In this document: positions 1-6,299 of the stretch, one piece after another
Layout of the letters: every line of letters begins with the position of its first letter
Numbering within the stretch: position 1 is the stretch's first letter
Source of the DNA: Syntrophomonadaceae bacterium
Lineage (GTDB): Bacteria; Bacillota; Dethiobacteria; DTU022; UBA8154
Length of the DNA: 11,250 nucleotides
Assembly (NCBI GenBank): GCA_003561325.1
Contig: PWWY01000043.1
Coordinates: forward strand, 1 to 11,250
Reading direction: 5' to 3'
Position numbers and translations under genes: made by a program
The notes under the pieces: generated by a model
Told to the model about the DNA's origin: nothing
The model's input: the letters and a program-made list of their open reading frames with translations, nothing else
Database searches by the model: none

Positions 1-490
1 TATCATCGCTTCTTTGGTAAAGCTCTCCCCCACAGTGATCGCAAATATTTCTCACCTTGGGCGGGTTGTTCTTGACATGGTACGTGGTGTTGCATTTTTG
101 GCAAACCCGTCGTCCTGTCAAGCGGGAAACCAACTCTTCTTCTGCTACTTCCACGTTGATTACGGCGTCAATTTGCATCTTTAATTCCTGCAGCACTTCA
201 TCCAGTGCTTCTGCTTGCTCCAATGTCCGGGGAAACCCATCCAGCAGCACGCCGCCAGCACAATCCGGCATTTGGAGTCTTTCCTTGACAATGCCAACAA
301 CGACTTCGTCGGGAACCAACGCCCCTTTATCCATATATTCTTTGGCTTTCAGCCCCATTTCCGTGCCCTCTTTGATGGCGTTCCGAAAAATATCTCCCGT
401 AGATACATGGGGGATCGCATATTCTTTAGCCAGCATTTCGGCTTGCGTTCCTTTGCCGGCACCCGGGGGCCCCATCAGAATAATGTGCAT
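1..490 (-). CDS. adk: adenylate kinase, zinc-lid type (3' end cut by window edge)
   Basis: Catalyses ATP + AMP <-> 2 ADP in the cytoplasm. The 163 visible residues start MHIILMGPPGAGKGTQ, with the P-loop GPPGAGKGT at residues 7-15. The AMP-binding part holds STGDIFR (30-36) and LLDGFPRT (82-89). The LID begins at GRR (127-129) and carries a Cys4 zinc site, C130/C133 and C150/C153. This is the long bacterial form, usually about 215 residues, so roughly 50 C-terminal residues lie beyond base 1. The ATG at 490 is preceded by GGGAGG at good spacing. The gene stands apart from the usual secY-adk-map ribosomal cluster and sits downstream of a stress-protein gene, with its own candidate promoter. 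It may be the only adk or a second copy; the window cannot tell. Identification is very secure. Confidence 0.96.
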   Translation of the reverse strand, partial: MHIILMGPPGAGKGTQAEMLAKEYAIPHVSTGDIFRNAIKEGTEMGLKAKEYMDKGALVPDEVVVGIVKERLQMPDCAGGVLLDGFPRTLEQAEALDEVLQELKMQIDAVINVEVAEEELVSRLTGRRVCQKCNTTYHVKNNPPKVRNICDHCGGELYQRSDD

Positions 491-524
491 GAAGTCTTCC
501 CTCCCAAATAGTTTTACAGACTTC
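491..524 (-). promoter_or_regulatory. stem-loop enclosing the adk Shine-Dalgarno
   Basis: A perfect 7-bp inverted repeat (GAAGTCT/AGACTTC read on the minus strand) flanks a 20-nt loop that contains the GGGAGG of adk. The 3' arm abuts the ATG directly. This is seen in the sequence. A role in controlling adk translation is inference, since a 7-bp stem with a 20-nt loop is only moderately stable. Confidence 0.35.
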
Positions 525-717
525 CCTCGTTCGAAGCAGACTGCAAAAAATACCCTGCTTTGTAAAATGCTCGCACAACAACCCGGCACCGCGGGTCCTG
601 ATCCTTTGCTCCGCTCCCCAAATTTTCCGTAATGCCGCGTGCGTCAATCTACAACGGGAGTAGTTCTCCACTTTAAAAATAAAATCCTGCATGTACTGTA
701 TATATTTTTCGCTTCTT

Positions 718-746
718 AATTTATTAGACGTGCCATGAATAGTCAA
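718..746 (-). promoter_or_regulatory. candidate sigma-A promoter for adk
   Basis: On the minus strand TTGACT (741-746) is followed after exactly 17 bp by TAAATT (718-723). It lies downstream of the candidate terminator of the stress-protein gene and would give a leader of about 220 nt before adk. The rest of the 458-bp gap between adk and the stress-protein gene shows no convincing gene. A 106-codon open frame here starts at a TTG inside this -35 box and overlaps adk in another frame, so I regard it as chance. Confidence 0.4.
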
Positions 747-866
747 GAACTATGATTAATCTTTGCTGAGAACATGAAGCAAATCCTGCAAGAAAGAATT
801 CGGACAATCAGTTGTGCTGCGCTAGATTGGCATCTGCATAAGGCAAACCAATATAAGATGCGAAGC

Positions 867-896
867 AAAAACCTGTGTTCGCTGAGGGCAAACAGG
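867..896 (-). terminator. candidate intrinsic terminator after the universal stress protein gene
   Basis: On the minus strand CCTGT(TT) pairs with (AA)ACAGG, with one bulged C, and is followed at once by TTTTTGC. It lies about 50 nt after the stress-protein stop and upstream of the candidate adk promoter. The stem is short and imperfect, so termination may be partial. Confidence 0.4.
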
Positions 897-948
897 GAAA
901 CGGCAGCGAAGCTTGGCTAACCTTGATCACTCCTGCCCTCATATACTC

Positions 949-1341
949 CTATTTGACGATCATAACATTTTTTTCGGCCAAATGGACCACTCTGTGGCTA
1001 ACGCTGCCCAAAAACATTTCTTGGATCCCCCTTAAACCCCTGCTTCCCAGAATAATGAGACCGACATCAAATTCGTTGGCTACCTCAACAATCACATCCG
1101 CAGGCCTTTTAGTTCCCTTGCGCAGCAAAGGCACGACATTTATGTCGCTCTTTTGAAAAGCAGCGACAGCCTGATCCAGGGCATCTTTGCTTTTTGCACC
1201 GCTGTCCCGATCCACGGCTGTCCAGTCTTCAACCGTCAATACCATCACCTCTGCTCGCAAAGGAGCCGCAATCGTCGCTGCGTCTCTGACGACTTTCTTT
1301 GAATGCGGAGAGCCGTCGGTTGCTACCAGGATTTTGAACAT
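949..1341 (-). CDS. universal stress protein, UspA family, ATP-binding type
   Basis: A single-domain Usp protein of 130 residues, close to the family's usual 140-150. The N-terminus MFKILVATDGS carries the typical first strand and nucleotide-contacting Asp (D9). The C-terminal part has the ATP-binding signature G-2x-G-9x-G-S: G99, G102, G112 and S113. It therefore belongs to the ATP-binding MJ0577-like branch. Such proteins dimerise in the cytoplasm and support survival under starvation or stress; the precise role is not predictable from sequence. The frame is open 12 codons further upstream, but I chose the ATG at 1341 because GAGGAG lies 9 nt before it and the fold starts there. It is flanked by bactofilin upstream and adk downstream, with sizeable gaps on both sides, so it is probably a separate transcript or fed by read-through from bactofilin. 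Confidence 0.92.
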   Translation of the reverse strand: MFKILVATDGSPHSKKVVRDAATIAAPLRAEVMVLTVEDWTAVDRDSGAKSKDALDQAVAAFQKSDINVVPLLRKGTKRPADVIVEVANEFDVGLIILGSRGLRGIQEMFLGSVSHRVVHLAEKNVMIVK

Positions 1342-1547
1342 AATTCTTGTCTCCTCATCCGTTATTTTACAGGCCAATTTTCCCTGCGGATTCCGGGAAG
1401 CGCCCGTTTTTATTTATATGGGTCTGGCGTTTAGTCAGGAGGCATTTTATTGCTCAAATGTCTTTTGCGTTATTACAGGAATGCTTGTCTATTTTTGCTG
1501 AGGACGGGAAATATACTCTTGTCCCGGCAAGTTAAACATTAGAACTC

Positions 1548-1565
1548 GCCGCTGCAATCAGCGAC
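1548..1565. repeat. 7-bp hairpin downstream of the bactofilin gene
   Basis: A stem of seven pairs (one G-U on the minus strand) with the 4-nt loop ATTG lies about 16 nt past the bactofilin stop. On the minus strand it is followed by GAGTTC rather than a U-tract, so it is not a standard intrinsic terminator for bactofilin. On the plus strand it is followed by TTTT, but no plus-strand gene leads into it. The rest of the roughly 240-bp gap to the stress-protein gene shows no gene and no convincing promoter. Confidence 0.35.
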
Positions 1566-1581
1566 TTTTGCCAGGCAAATT

Positions 1582-2088
1582 TTAGCGACGTTCTCCCCCT
1601 ACCTTTTCTACAGGCATTACGCTCTTTTTTGCCACCTCTCCCGGGGCAACCTGATCAATATCCCGTTCTGCCTCGTCGCGAGTCAAATCTGCAGCTTGCT
1701 CGCCCAGACTTTCTTGGCTTGGGGAAAAATCTTTCTTGCTGCTGCCTGTCATGTTACACAAGCCTGTAAAATACCCTCCCTCTTCAATTGCCAGGGTGCC
1801 GGTATGTATATTGCCAAGCAGCTCCCCCTTGTTTAATATCTCCAACTTATTTTCTGCCCTTACATCGCCTTCAAGTCTGCCTCCAAGGGTCACATTTCTC
1901 CCCGCCACCCGGGCCTTGAGCCGGGCCTCACTACCGATGATTACATCTCCCTGGGAAACGATCTCTCCCTCAAAGGCGCCATCAATCCTGATTGTTCCAT
2001 TGGCATTTAAGCTGCCGGACATGCTGGTCTCTTTTCCGATAAAGGTATCGATTTTGCGGTGATCAGAAGACCTTCTTTTATTAAACAA
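1582..2088 (-). CDS. bactofilin (polymer-forming cytoskeletal protein)
   Basis: A 168-residue bactofilin (DUF583/PF04519). After a short basic N-terminus (MFNKRRSSDHRK), residues 12 to about 113 form the repetitive right-handed beta-helix core. Its pattern shows in IDTFIGKETSMSGSL, then GTIRIDGAFEGEI, VIIGSEARLKARV, GGRLEGDV and GELLGNI. A charged tail of about 55 residues follows, likely disordered. Bactofilins polymerise without nucleotide and scaffold cell-wall enzymes at the membrane. The M23 endopeptidase gene directly upstream fits the known bactofilin-M23 pairing, for example CcmA with the Csd proteins in Helicobacter. The frame is open to a TTG at 2133, but the TTG at 2088 has GAGG 8 nt before it and gives a family-typical N-terminus. 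I chose it with moderate certainty. No clear terminator follows. Confidence 0.9.
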   Translation of the reverse strand: MFNKRRSSDHRKIDTFIGKETSMSGSLNANGTIRIDGAFEGEIVSQGDVIIGSEARLKARVAGRNVTLGGRLEGDVRAENKLEILNKGELLGNIHTGTLAIEEGGYFTGLCNMTGSSKKDFSPSQESLGEQAADLTRDEAERDIDQVAPGEVAKKSVMPVEKVGGERR

Positions 2089-2291
2089 GCTTCTCGCCTC
2101 ACTTTTTATCAAAATCGCAGCCAGCCACCACAAGGGTGTTGAGCGGCAAGAACGCTACAGCAGCAACTTGCAGCAGTTCAGACGACGTTCAAGAAGCATG
2201 CTGCGTCCTGGGCGTTGAAAAAGCTTCCGTGCCAGCAGCACACCGCTGCATCCACTGAAAACTGCCTTGGCCATGCCTTTTCCGTTATTTG

Positions 2292-3209
2292 TTAAGGGAA
2301 AAACTTCCGTGGATCCACGGCAACCCCATTAACGTGTACTTCGTAATGCAAGTGCGGCCCCGTACTAAACCCTGTGCTCCCCATGTATCCGATTTTCTCT
2401 CCTTTTTCCACTACCTGTCCAGGGGCAACGGCAAATCCGGATAAATGCGCATAAACTGTTCGATACCCGTAACTGTGCTCAATGATCACCGTATTACCCA
2501 TACCGCGTCGATATGTAGCAAGGTCAACCTTTCCATCAGCGGCAGCAAATATGAACGTGCCCCGGGGCCCCGCAATGTCGATGCCATAATGAAATTCCCT
2601 GCGCCTGGTAAAAGGCGATGCGCGGGGGCCAAACTCCGACGTTACCCGGCCCCGGGCCGGCCAGATTGAAGGGGTAGCCGCCATTTCTCGCTGGTGAGCG
2701 CGAATATCCTCTCTTAGTCGAGAGAGATCTTCATTGAACGCGGGCAAAAATCCCTGTAGATGAGTTATGTTGGACATGTTTCGCGCGATTACCGGGTTTC
2801 CTCCCCGATTGGCCAGCAGGCTGGGCTGCTCGTTGCTGGTCAAAAAAACCTCGTATTCCGCTTCCTCTTGCCTTCTTTCCCCGGGAGGAAGATCGATCAT
2901 TTTCCGCACTTCCAAGGTAAGCATTTCCATTTCCTCTACCTGCTCCAGCAGATTTTCCGTTTCCATGGTCATGCGATCGATGTCTTCATGCAAAGCGCGA
3001 TTGACTGCTTGCAAACGGCTAATCTCCGCTGAATTCTCTTGAACATGCAGGTTATCGCTGAGCAATACGTACCCGCAAACCAGCCCGGCAACCAGCAAAA
3101 TGGCCATGGCCTGGAAGAGATACAGGGGGATGCGAAGATTCAACACTGTCTCTTCATTGTGGGGTATGACAATGATGGTGAAAAATCTCTTTCGGTGCTT
3201 GTCTGGCAA
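2292..3209 (-). CDS. membrane-anchored M23 (LytM-type) murein endopeptidase
   Basis: A 305-residue bitopic protein. The order is: a basic cytoplasmic stretch (1-28), one membrane segment (about 29-50), a coiled coil (about 57-105), a linker with a second helical part (157-177), and a C-terminal M23 peptidase (about 181-303). The zinc and catalytic residues are intact: H207-x3-D211 in HYGIDIAG, and H286-x-H288 in HLHYEV. It should cleave peptidoglycan cross-bridges outside the membrane and be active in its own right, unlike EnvC/NlpD-type activators. The frame is open far upstream, and an ATG at 3227 is possible. However, a perfect GGAGGTGA lies inside that longer reading frame, 8 nt before an in-frame TTG at 3209, so I use TTG. 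It precedes bactofilin and follows parB and parS, which points to a shape or wall-remodelling role coordinated with segregation; that link is inference. Confidence 0.92.
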   Translation of the reverse strand: MPDKHRKRFFTIIVIPHNEETVLNLRIPLYLFQAMAILLVAGLVCGYVLLSDNLHVQENSAEISRLQAVNRALHEDIDRMTMETENLLEQVEEMEMLTLEVRKMIDLPPGERRQEEAEYEVFLTSNEQPSLLANRGGNPVIARNMSNITHLQGFLPAFNEDLSRLREDIRAHQREMAATPSIWPARGRVTSEFGPRASPFTRRREFHYGIDIAGPRGTFIFAAADGKVDLATYRRGMGNTVIIEHSYGYRTVYAHLSGFAVAPGQVVEKGEKIGYMGSTGFSTGPHLHYEVHVNGVAVDPRKFFP

Positions 3210-3217
3210 AAGACACT

Positions 3218-3225
3218 TCACCTCC
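3218..3225 (-). promoter_or_regulatory. strong Shine-Dalgarno that sets the M23 peptidase start
   Basis: GGAGGTGA on the minus strand lies 8 nt before the TTG at 3209. It overlaps codons 1-4 of the competing ATG start at 3227, for which I see no good ribosome-binding site. This supports the shorter protein. Confidence 0.65.
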
Positions 3226-3370
3226 ATGCATCGATTAAGCTTTGAGTTGTTTTTGGCCAGGCTCAGCCATGGCCGGGTTCTGATGGACGTGGCAAGGCGC
3301 AAGTTCGATGGCCTGGAACATCCTGCAGGCCAGCCAAGAGGTCTCAACGGGTTCAGTCGGACCTGGCTTG

Positions 3371-3400
3371 AAGACAATGTTTCACGTGAAACATTGTCTT
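3371..3400. other. parS: parS centromere-like site inside a 30-bp perfect palindrome
   Basis: Bases 3378-3393 read TGTTTCACGTGAAACA, which matches the Bacillus-type parS consensus at all 16 positions. The palindrome extends by 7 more paired bases on each side, giving 30 bp without mismatch. ParB loads here, spreads as a CTP-dependent clamp, and recruits SMC while ParA drives origin segregation. The site lies 4 bp beyond the parB stop codon, in the 195-bp gap before the M23 gene. As RNA the palindrome would also form a strong hairpin, but no U-tract follows on the minus strand, so I do not call it a terminator. The rest of the gap shows nothing definite. Confidence 0.95.
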
Positions 3401-3404
3401 TCGA

Positions 3405-4319
3405 TTAAATCTCTTCGCTTAACATTAACTGCACAAGGCGTTCCAGGTCTTCGTCTCCATAAAAAGAAAGTTCAATTTTCCCTTCCCGCTTCCCTCTTTT
3501 TATGGATACTTTCGTTCCGTAATATCTTCTCATTCGCTCAGTGATGTCCTGGAGAGCAAGCTGTTCGGCAAGGTTATGCCCGCCATTTCCTTGGACCCTA
3601 CCCGTCTCGGCAGAGCTTTCTCTTATTTTACGCCCTGTCTTTATCTGTTGTGCAATGGCTTCAATTTTCCGCGCGCTCCAGTGATTCTTCACGGCACTAC
3701 GCGCCAGCGCTTTTTGCTCATCCTTGTTGTTCAGCGCCAGGAGAGGGCGCATTTGGCCCGCAGTCAACCGCCCCTCCAACACATATTGCTTCATCTCATC
3801 GTCCAGCGCGAGCAGGCGCAATGCATTGGTGATGGCTGAGCGGCTTTTCCCCACCCTGCTGGCCAGCTTTTCTTGGGTCAAACCAAATTCATCGATCAGC
3901 TGTTGGTAGGCCAGGGCTTCCTCGATGGGGTTAAGATCTTCCCGCTGCAGGTTCTCAACCAGGGGGATTTCCATTATTTCTGCACTGCTGTAATCCTTGA
4001 CCAGGGCAGGTATATGGGTTAAGCCCGCCATGGTCGAAGCGCGAACCCTGCGCTCCCCGGCAATTAGCAGGTACCCGTCACCAGACTTTTGGACGACCAC
4101 AGGTTGAATCACACCATGCGCGGCAATGGTTTCTGCCATCTCTCTGATCTTTTCAGGATCAAATCCTTTCCTGGGCTGCCTGGGGTTTGGCGCAATTTTC
4201 TCCAGGGGGATCTCTTGGACGTATTCCTTGTCCTGCAATGAAGTATCTGTTTCCTGTAAGTCAGTAAAAATCGCTCCAAGCCCTCTTCCCAGTCCTTTGA
4301 CAGGCTTCTTTTTGCTCAA
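3405..4319 (-). CDS. parB: chromosome-partitioning protein ParB (Spo0J)
   Basis: A 304-residue CTP-dependent DNA clamp that loads at parS. The N-terminal GLGRGLGAIF (9-18) is the motif that stimulates ParA ATPase. The CTP-binding domain holds NPRQPR (45-50), the arginine box GERRVRAS (88-95) and ENLQRED (122-128). A helix-turn-helix follows, LTQEKLASRVGKSRSAITN (147-165). The basic C-terminus (about 250-304) contains YYGTKVSIKR and is the dimerisation domain. Residues matching the parS-reading set are R160, A166, A171 and G188. The usual second residue is Thr, so this is a small departure. The start is TTG, overlapping the parA stop by 4 nt (TTGA) and preceded by a full-length GGAGGTGATC, so translation is probably coupled to parA. 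In spore formers ParB also links to sporulation through ParA. Identification is very secure. Confidence 0.97.
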   Translation of the reverse strand: MSKKKPVKGLGRGLGAIFTDLQETDTSLQDKEYVQEIPLEKIAPNPRQPRKGFDPEKIREMAETIAAHGVIQPVVVQKSGDGYLLIAGERRVRASTMAGLTHIPALVKDYSSAEIMEIPLVENLQREDLNPIEEALAYQQLIDEFGLTQEKLASRVGKSRSAITNALRLLALDDEMKQYVLEGRLTAGQMRPLLALNNKDEQKALARSAVKNHWSARKIEAIAQQIKTGRKIRESSAETGRVQGNGGHNLAEQLALQDITERMRRYYGTKVSIKRGKREGKIELSFYGDEDLERLVQLMLSEEI

Positions 4320-5074
4320 CGCTTGATCACCTCCTCGGCCAGCTCTTTATATATTTCTGCTCCCTTGCTTTTGGGATCATACTCGATAATGGCCTGTCCG
4401 TGGCTGGGCGCTTCACTTAAGCGGACATTTCTAGGGATCACGGCTTGGAAAACCAGCTCTCCAAAGTAGCGCTTGACTTCTTCGGCTACCTGGTAAGATA
4501 AATTGGTGCGCGTATCGTACATGGTTAAAAGCACCCCGCCGATGGTTAAATCCTTGTTCAGGTGTTTCTTGACCAGGTTAATGGTGTTTACAAGTTGGCC
4601 CAGGCCTTCCAGGGCATAGTATTCGCATTGGATAGGAACCAGGACCGTATCCGCCGCCGTTAAGGCATTGAGGGTTAAAAGACCCAGGGATGGTGGGCAG
4701 TCGATGATAATAAAGTCATAGGCGTCCCGAACCGGCTCAATCACTGTTCTGAGCCTAACCTCGCGCGAAAGTGTTGGGACGAGCTCTATTTCTGCGCCGG
4801 CCAGCTGAATGGTTGCCGGAATGATATACAGCCCTGCTTGTCCCGTCTTGTAAATAATCTGCTTTACAAAAACCTCATTGATCAGTGCATCATAAATGCA
4901 GCCTTTTACTGAGTCTTTGTCCAGGCCTATCCCACTGGTGGTATTTCCCTGGGGATCAATATCTAGCAGCAAAACTTTTTTACCCATGCTGGCCAAGTAT
5001 GCGCTTAGATTGACTGCTGTGGTTGTTTTCCCCACGCCCCCTTTTTGATTCGTTATGGCCAGGACTCCCCGCAT
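4316..5074 (-). CDS. parA: chromosome-partitioning ATPase ParA (Soj)
   Basis: A 252-residue Walker-type ATPase that dimerises on ATP, binds DNA non-specifically and moves ParB-parS complexes. It starts MRGVLAITNQKGGVGKTT. The deviant Walker A, KGGVGKTT, is at 11-18 with both signature lysines. The A' motif follows in LLLDIDPQGN and Walker B in FIIIDCPPS. The C-terminal part has the usual IPRNVRLSEAPSHG stretch. In Bacillus the same protein also regulates DnaA and sporulation genes. The frame is open 59 codons upstream, but that stretch crosses an intrinsic terminator, so I chose the ATG at 5074. GAGGTGA precedes it by 6 nt, and it matches the family N-terminus and length. It overlaps parB by 4 nt. 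A terminator between noc and parA suggests that parAB is transcribed mainly from its own promoter, which I could not place with confidence. Confidence 0.97.
   Translation of the reverse strand: MRGVLAITNQKGGVGKTTTAVNLSAYLASMGKKVLLLDIDPQGNTTSGIGLDKDSVKGCIYDALINEVFVKQIIYKTGQAGLYIIPATIQLAGAEIELVPTLSREVRLRTVIEPVRDAYDFIIIDCPPSLGLLTLNALTAADTVLVPIQCEYYALEGLGQLVNTINLVKKHLNKDLTIGGVLLTMYDTRTNLSYQVAEEVKRYFGELVFQAVIPRNVRLSEAPSHGQAIIEYDPKSKGAEIYKELAEEVIKR
4325..4334 (-). promoter_or_regulatory. extended Shine-Dalgarno for parB inside the parA end
   Basis: GGAGGTGATC on the minus strand is complementary to the full 3' tail of Bacillota 16S rRNA. It encodes the last residues of ParA and supports the TTG start of parB 5 nt downstream. 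Confidence 0.7.
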
Positions 5075-5154
5075 ATTTTTCACCTCGTTTGCCAGCATAC
5101 CACAGACCGCGGTTTTCAGATATATTCGGTAATCATAAAAGAAGTTCCTTCTCC

Positions 5155-5186
5155 AAAAAAACAAAAACCGGTTTGTATCCGGTTTT
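5155..5186 (-). terminator. intrinsic terminator between noc and parA
   Basis: On the minus strand AAAACCGG, a 7-nt loop and CCGGTTTT form a perfect 8-bp stem, running into TGTTTTTTT. It lies 140 nt after the noc stop and about 80 nt before the parA start. It should end the noc transcript, or act as an attenuator if a parAB promoter lies upstream of it. Confidence 0.82.
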
Positions 5187-5289
5187 GCAGTCCTGCCTTT
5201 CCCTCTGATTTTTTGCAGTATCGCATTTCTCTCCGCCTGATGCTTCAACAAACCCTTTTAAGCCTGGGCAAGCTTTCCCTCAAGAAAAG

Positions 5290-5318
5290 TTCATATTTCA
5301 TATACGAAACCAGGTTAA
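5290..5318 (-). promoter_or_regulatory. weak candidate promoter with tandem TTCATAT repeat, noc-parA gap
   Basis: On the minus strand TTAACC (5313-5318) and TATGAA (5290-5295) are spaced 17 bp apart, each with four of six consensus bases. The -10 region overlaps a perfect tandem 7-mer on the plus strand, TTCATAT twice (5290-5303). Transcription from here would hit the terminator after about 125 nt. That would make either a short RNA or an attenuated parAB leader. Both readings are inference. Confidence 0.2.
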
Positions 5319-5326
5319 AGCTAAGC

Positions 5327-6220
5327 CTAGTCCTTTATAACCGCCTTCTTGCTGCTTGGCTTAGGAAGTCGAATGCGCACCTCCCAACAGGTTTCATCTT
5401 CTGTCTCTACAACCTGGGGATAAAGTCCCGACCGTTTGATCATTTTTACGGCCTGCCTCATGGTATTTAAAAATATCCGCGCGTCCCGAACGACAACTTT
5501 CTTTTGTGCCGTCCGTGGCTGAACGGCGCCGGGCAGCCTATCTCCGGCGTGTTCCTCGCTTGCTTTTTCTTGTGGTTTTTGAATTCCTTCTACCAGCATC
5601 TCCGCTTCTTTTACATTCATCTCTTCGCTCATGATCTGCTCCACGGCCTCTTTTTGCTTTTGAGGACAGTCGAGTTTTAACAATGCACGACCATGCCGCT
5701 CCGACAGTTTTTCCGCTTTTAACAAGTCTTTGATTTCGTCAGGGAGTTTAAGCAGTCGAAGCTTGTTCGCGATACCCGATTGGCTTTTGCCCAATCGCTG
5801 CGCGAGAACTTCCTGGGTTAAGTGGAACTCCTCCATTAACCTGCGATACCCTTCTGCCTCTTCCAGAAAGTTCAGATCTTCCCGCTGGATATTCTCGATC
5901 AAAGCCACGGCCACCATGGAACTGTGAGGGTATTTTCGGATGATGGCAGGGATTTCAACCCAGCCCAGCAATTTACAGGCCAAATATCTTCGCTCTCCTG
6001 CAACAATAAAGTAGTCATCCTCTTCCTTGGAAAGAATAACGGGCTGAAGCAATCCGTAAGTTTTGATGGATTGTGCCAGTTCTTCAATTTTCTCCTGGTC
6101 AAAGGCTTTCCTGGGCTGATAAGGGTTTGTTCTAATCTTTTCTAGAGGCACAGACTTAATGTCTTCCACGCTGAACTCTTTGCCTTGCATGCCCATTATT
6201 TTTTCAAAGTGCTCTTTCAC
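5327..6220 (-). CDS. noc: nucleoid occlusion protein Noc (ParB family)
   Basis: A 297-residue ParB paralogue in the position Noc holds in Bacillus, between rsmG and parA. Noc binds dispersed NBS sites, spreads as a CTP clamp and tethers DNA to the membrane, which blocks FtsZ assembly over the nucleoid. Evidence for Noc rather than ParB: the N-terminus MKEHFEKIMGM resembles the membrane-binding amphipathic helix of Bacillus Noc; the ParA-stimulating GLGRGL motif is absent; and the four specificity residues read Q147, K153, K158, R175, the Noc-type QKKR set. The GERRYLA box (75-81), IENIQRED (108-115), helix-turn-helix (134-152) and a RDARIFLNTMRQAV C-terminal segment are also present. The start is GTG at 6220 with a GGGGGTGA ribosome-binding site. 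Compared with Bacillus it carries a linker rich in E, K, Q and P at about 214-240. Confidence 0.93.
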   Translation of the reverse strand: MKEHFEKIMGMQGKEFSVEDIKSVPLEKIRTNPYQPRKAFDQEKIEELAQSIKTYGLLQPVILSKEEDDYFIVAGERRYLACKLLGWVEIPAIIRKYPHSSMVAVALIENIQREDLNFLEEAEGYRRLMEEFHLTQEVLAQRLGKSQSGIANKLRLLKLPDEIKDLLKAEKLSERHGRALLKLDCPQKQKEAVEQIMSEEMNVKEAEMLVEGIQKPQEKASEEHAGDRLPGAVQPRTAQKKVVVRDARIFLNTMRQAVKMIKRSGLYPQVVETEDETCWEVRIRLPKPSSKKAVIKD

Positions 6221-6299
6221 CGCACTTCACCCCCTGCTTCCTGAAGGAATTTCCCCCTACTGCCGGGTTCTTGTAAATGATTGTCGCTGTTGGCCAATC

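Noticed and set aside
570..610. T-box-like stretch on the plus strand (GGCACCGCGGGTCC)
   Set aside because: It resembles part of the T-box antiterminator motif, but there is no matching terminator helix, no specifier stem and no plus-strand gene downstream.
426..746. 106-codon minus-strand open frame overlapping adk
   Set aside because: It starts at a TTG within the candidate promoter, overlaps the secure adk gene in another frame, has no ribosome-binding site and no recognisable protein pattern.
875..1156. Long plus-strand open frames opposite the stress-protein, parB, parA, mnmE and other genes
   Set aside because: They are mirror frames of secure minus-strand genes, without ribosome-binding sites or recognisable domains.
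1393..1415. CGGG/CCCG hairpin followed by T-run on the plus strand
   Set aside because: The stem is only 4 bp and no plus-strand gene precedes it.
2155..2274. 39-codon minus-strand open frame between the M23 and bactofilin genes
   Set aside because: It has ATG and stop codons, but the only purine stretch before it is almost touching the ATG. The peptide has no known pattern; no more than chance would give.
3255..3274. GGCCA...TGGCC inverted repeat upstream of the M23 gene
   Set aside because: The arms are short with a bulge and no U-tract on the transcribed strand; it is common in GC-rich sequence.
5075..5251. 59-codon upstream extension of parA
   Set aside because: It runs through the intrinsic terminator and lacks family similarity; the ATG at 5074 has a proper GAGGTGA and the canonical N-terminus.
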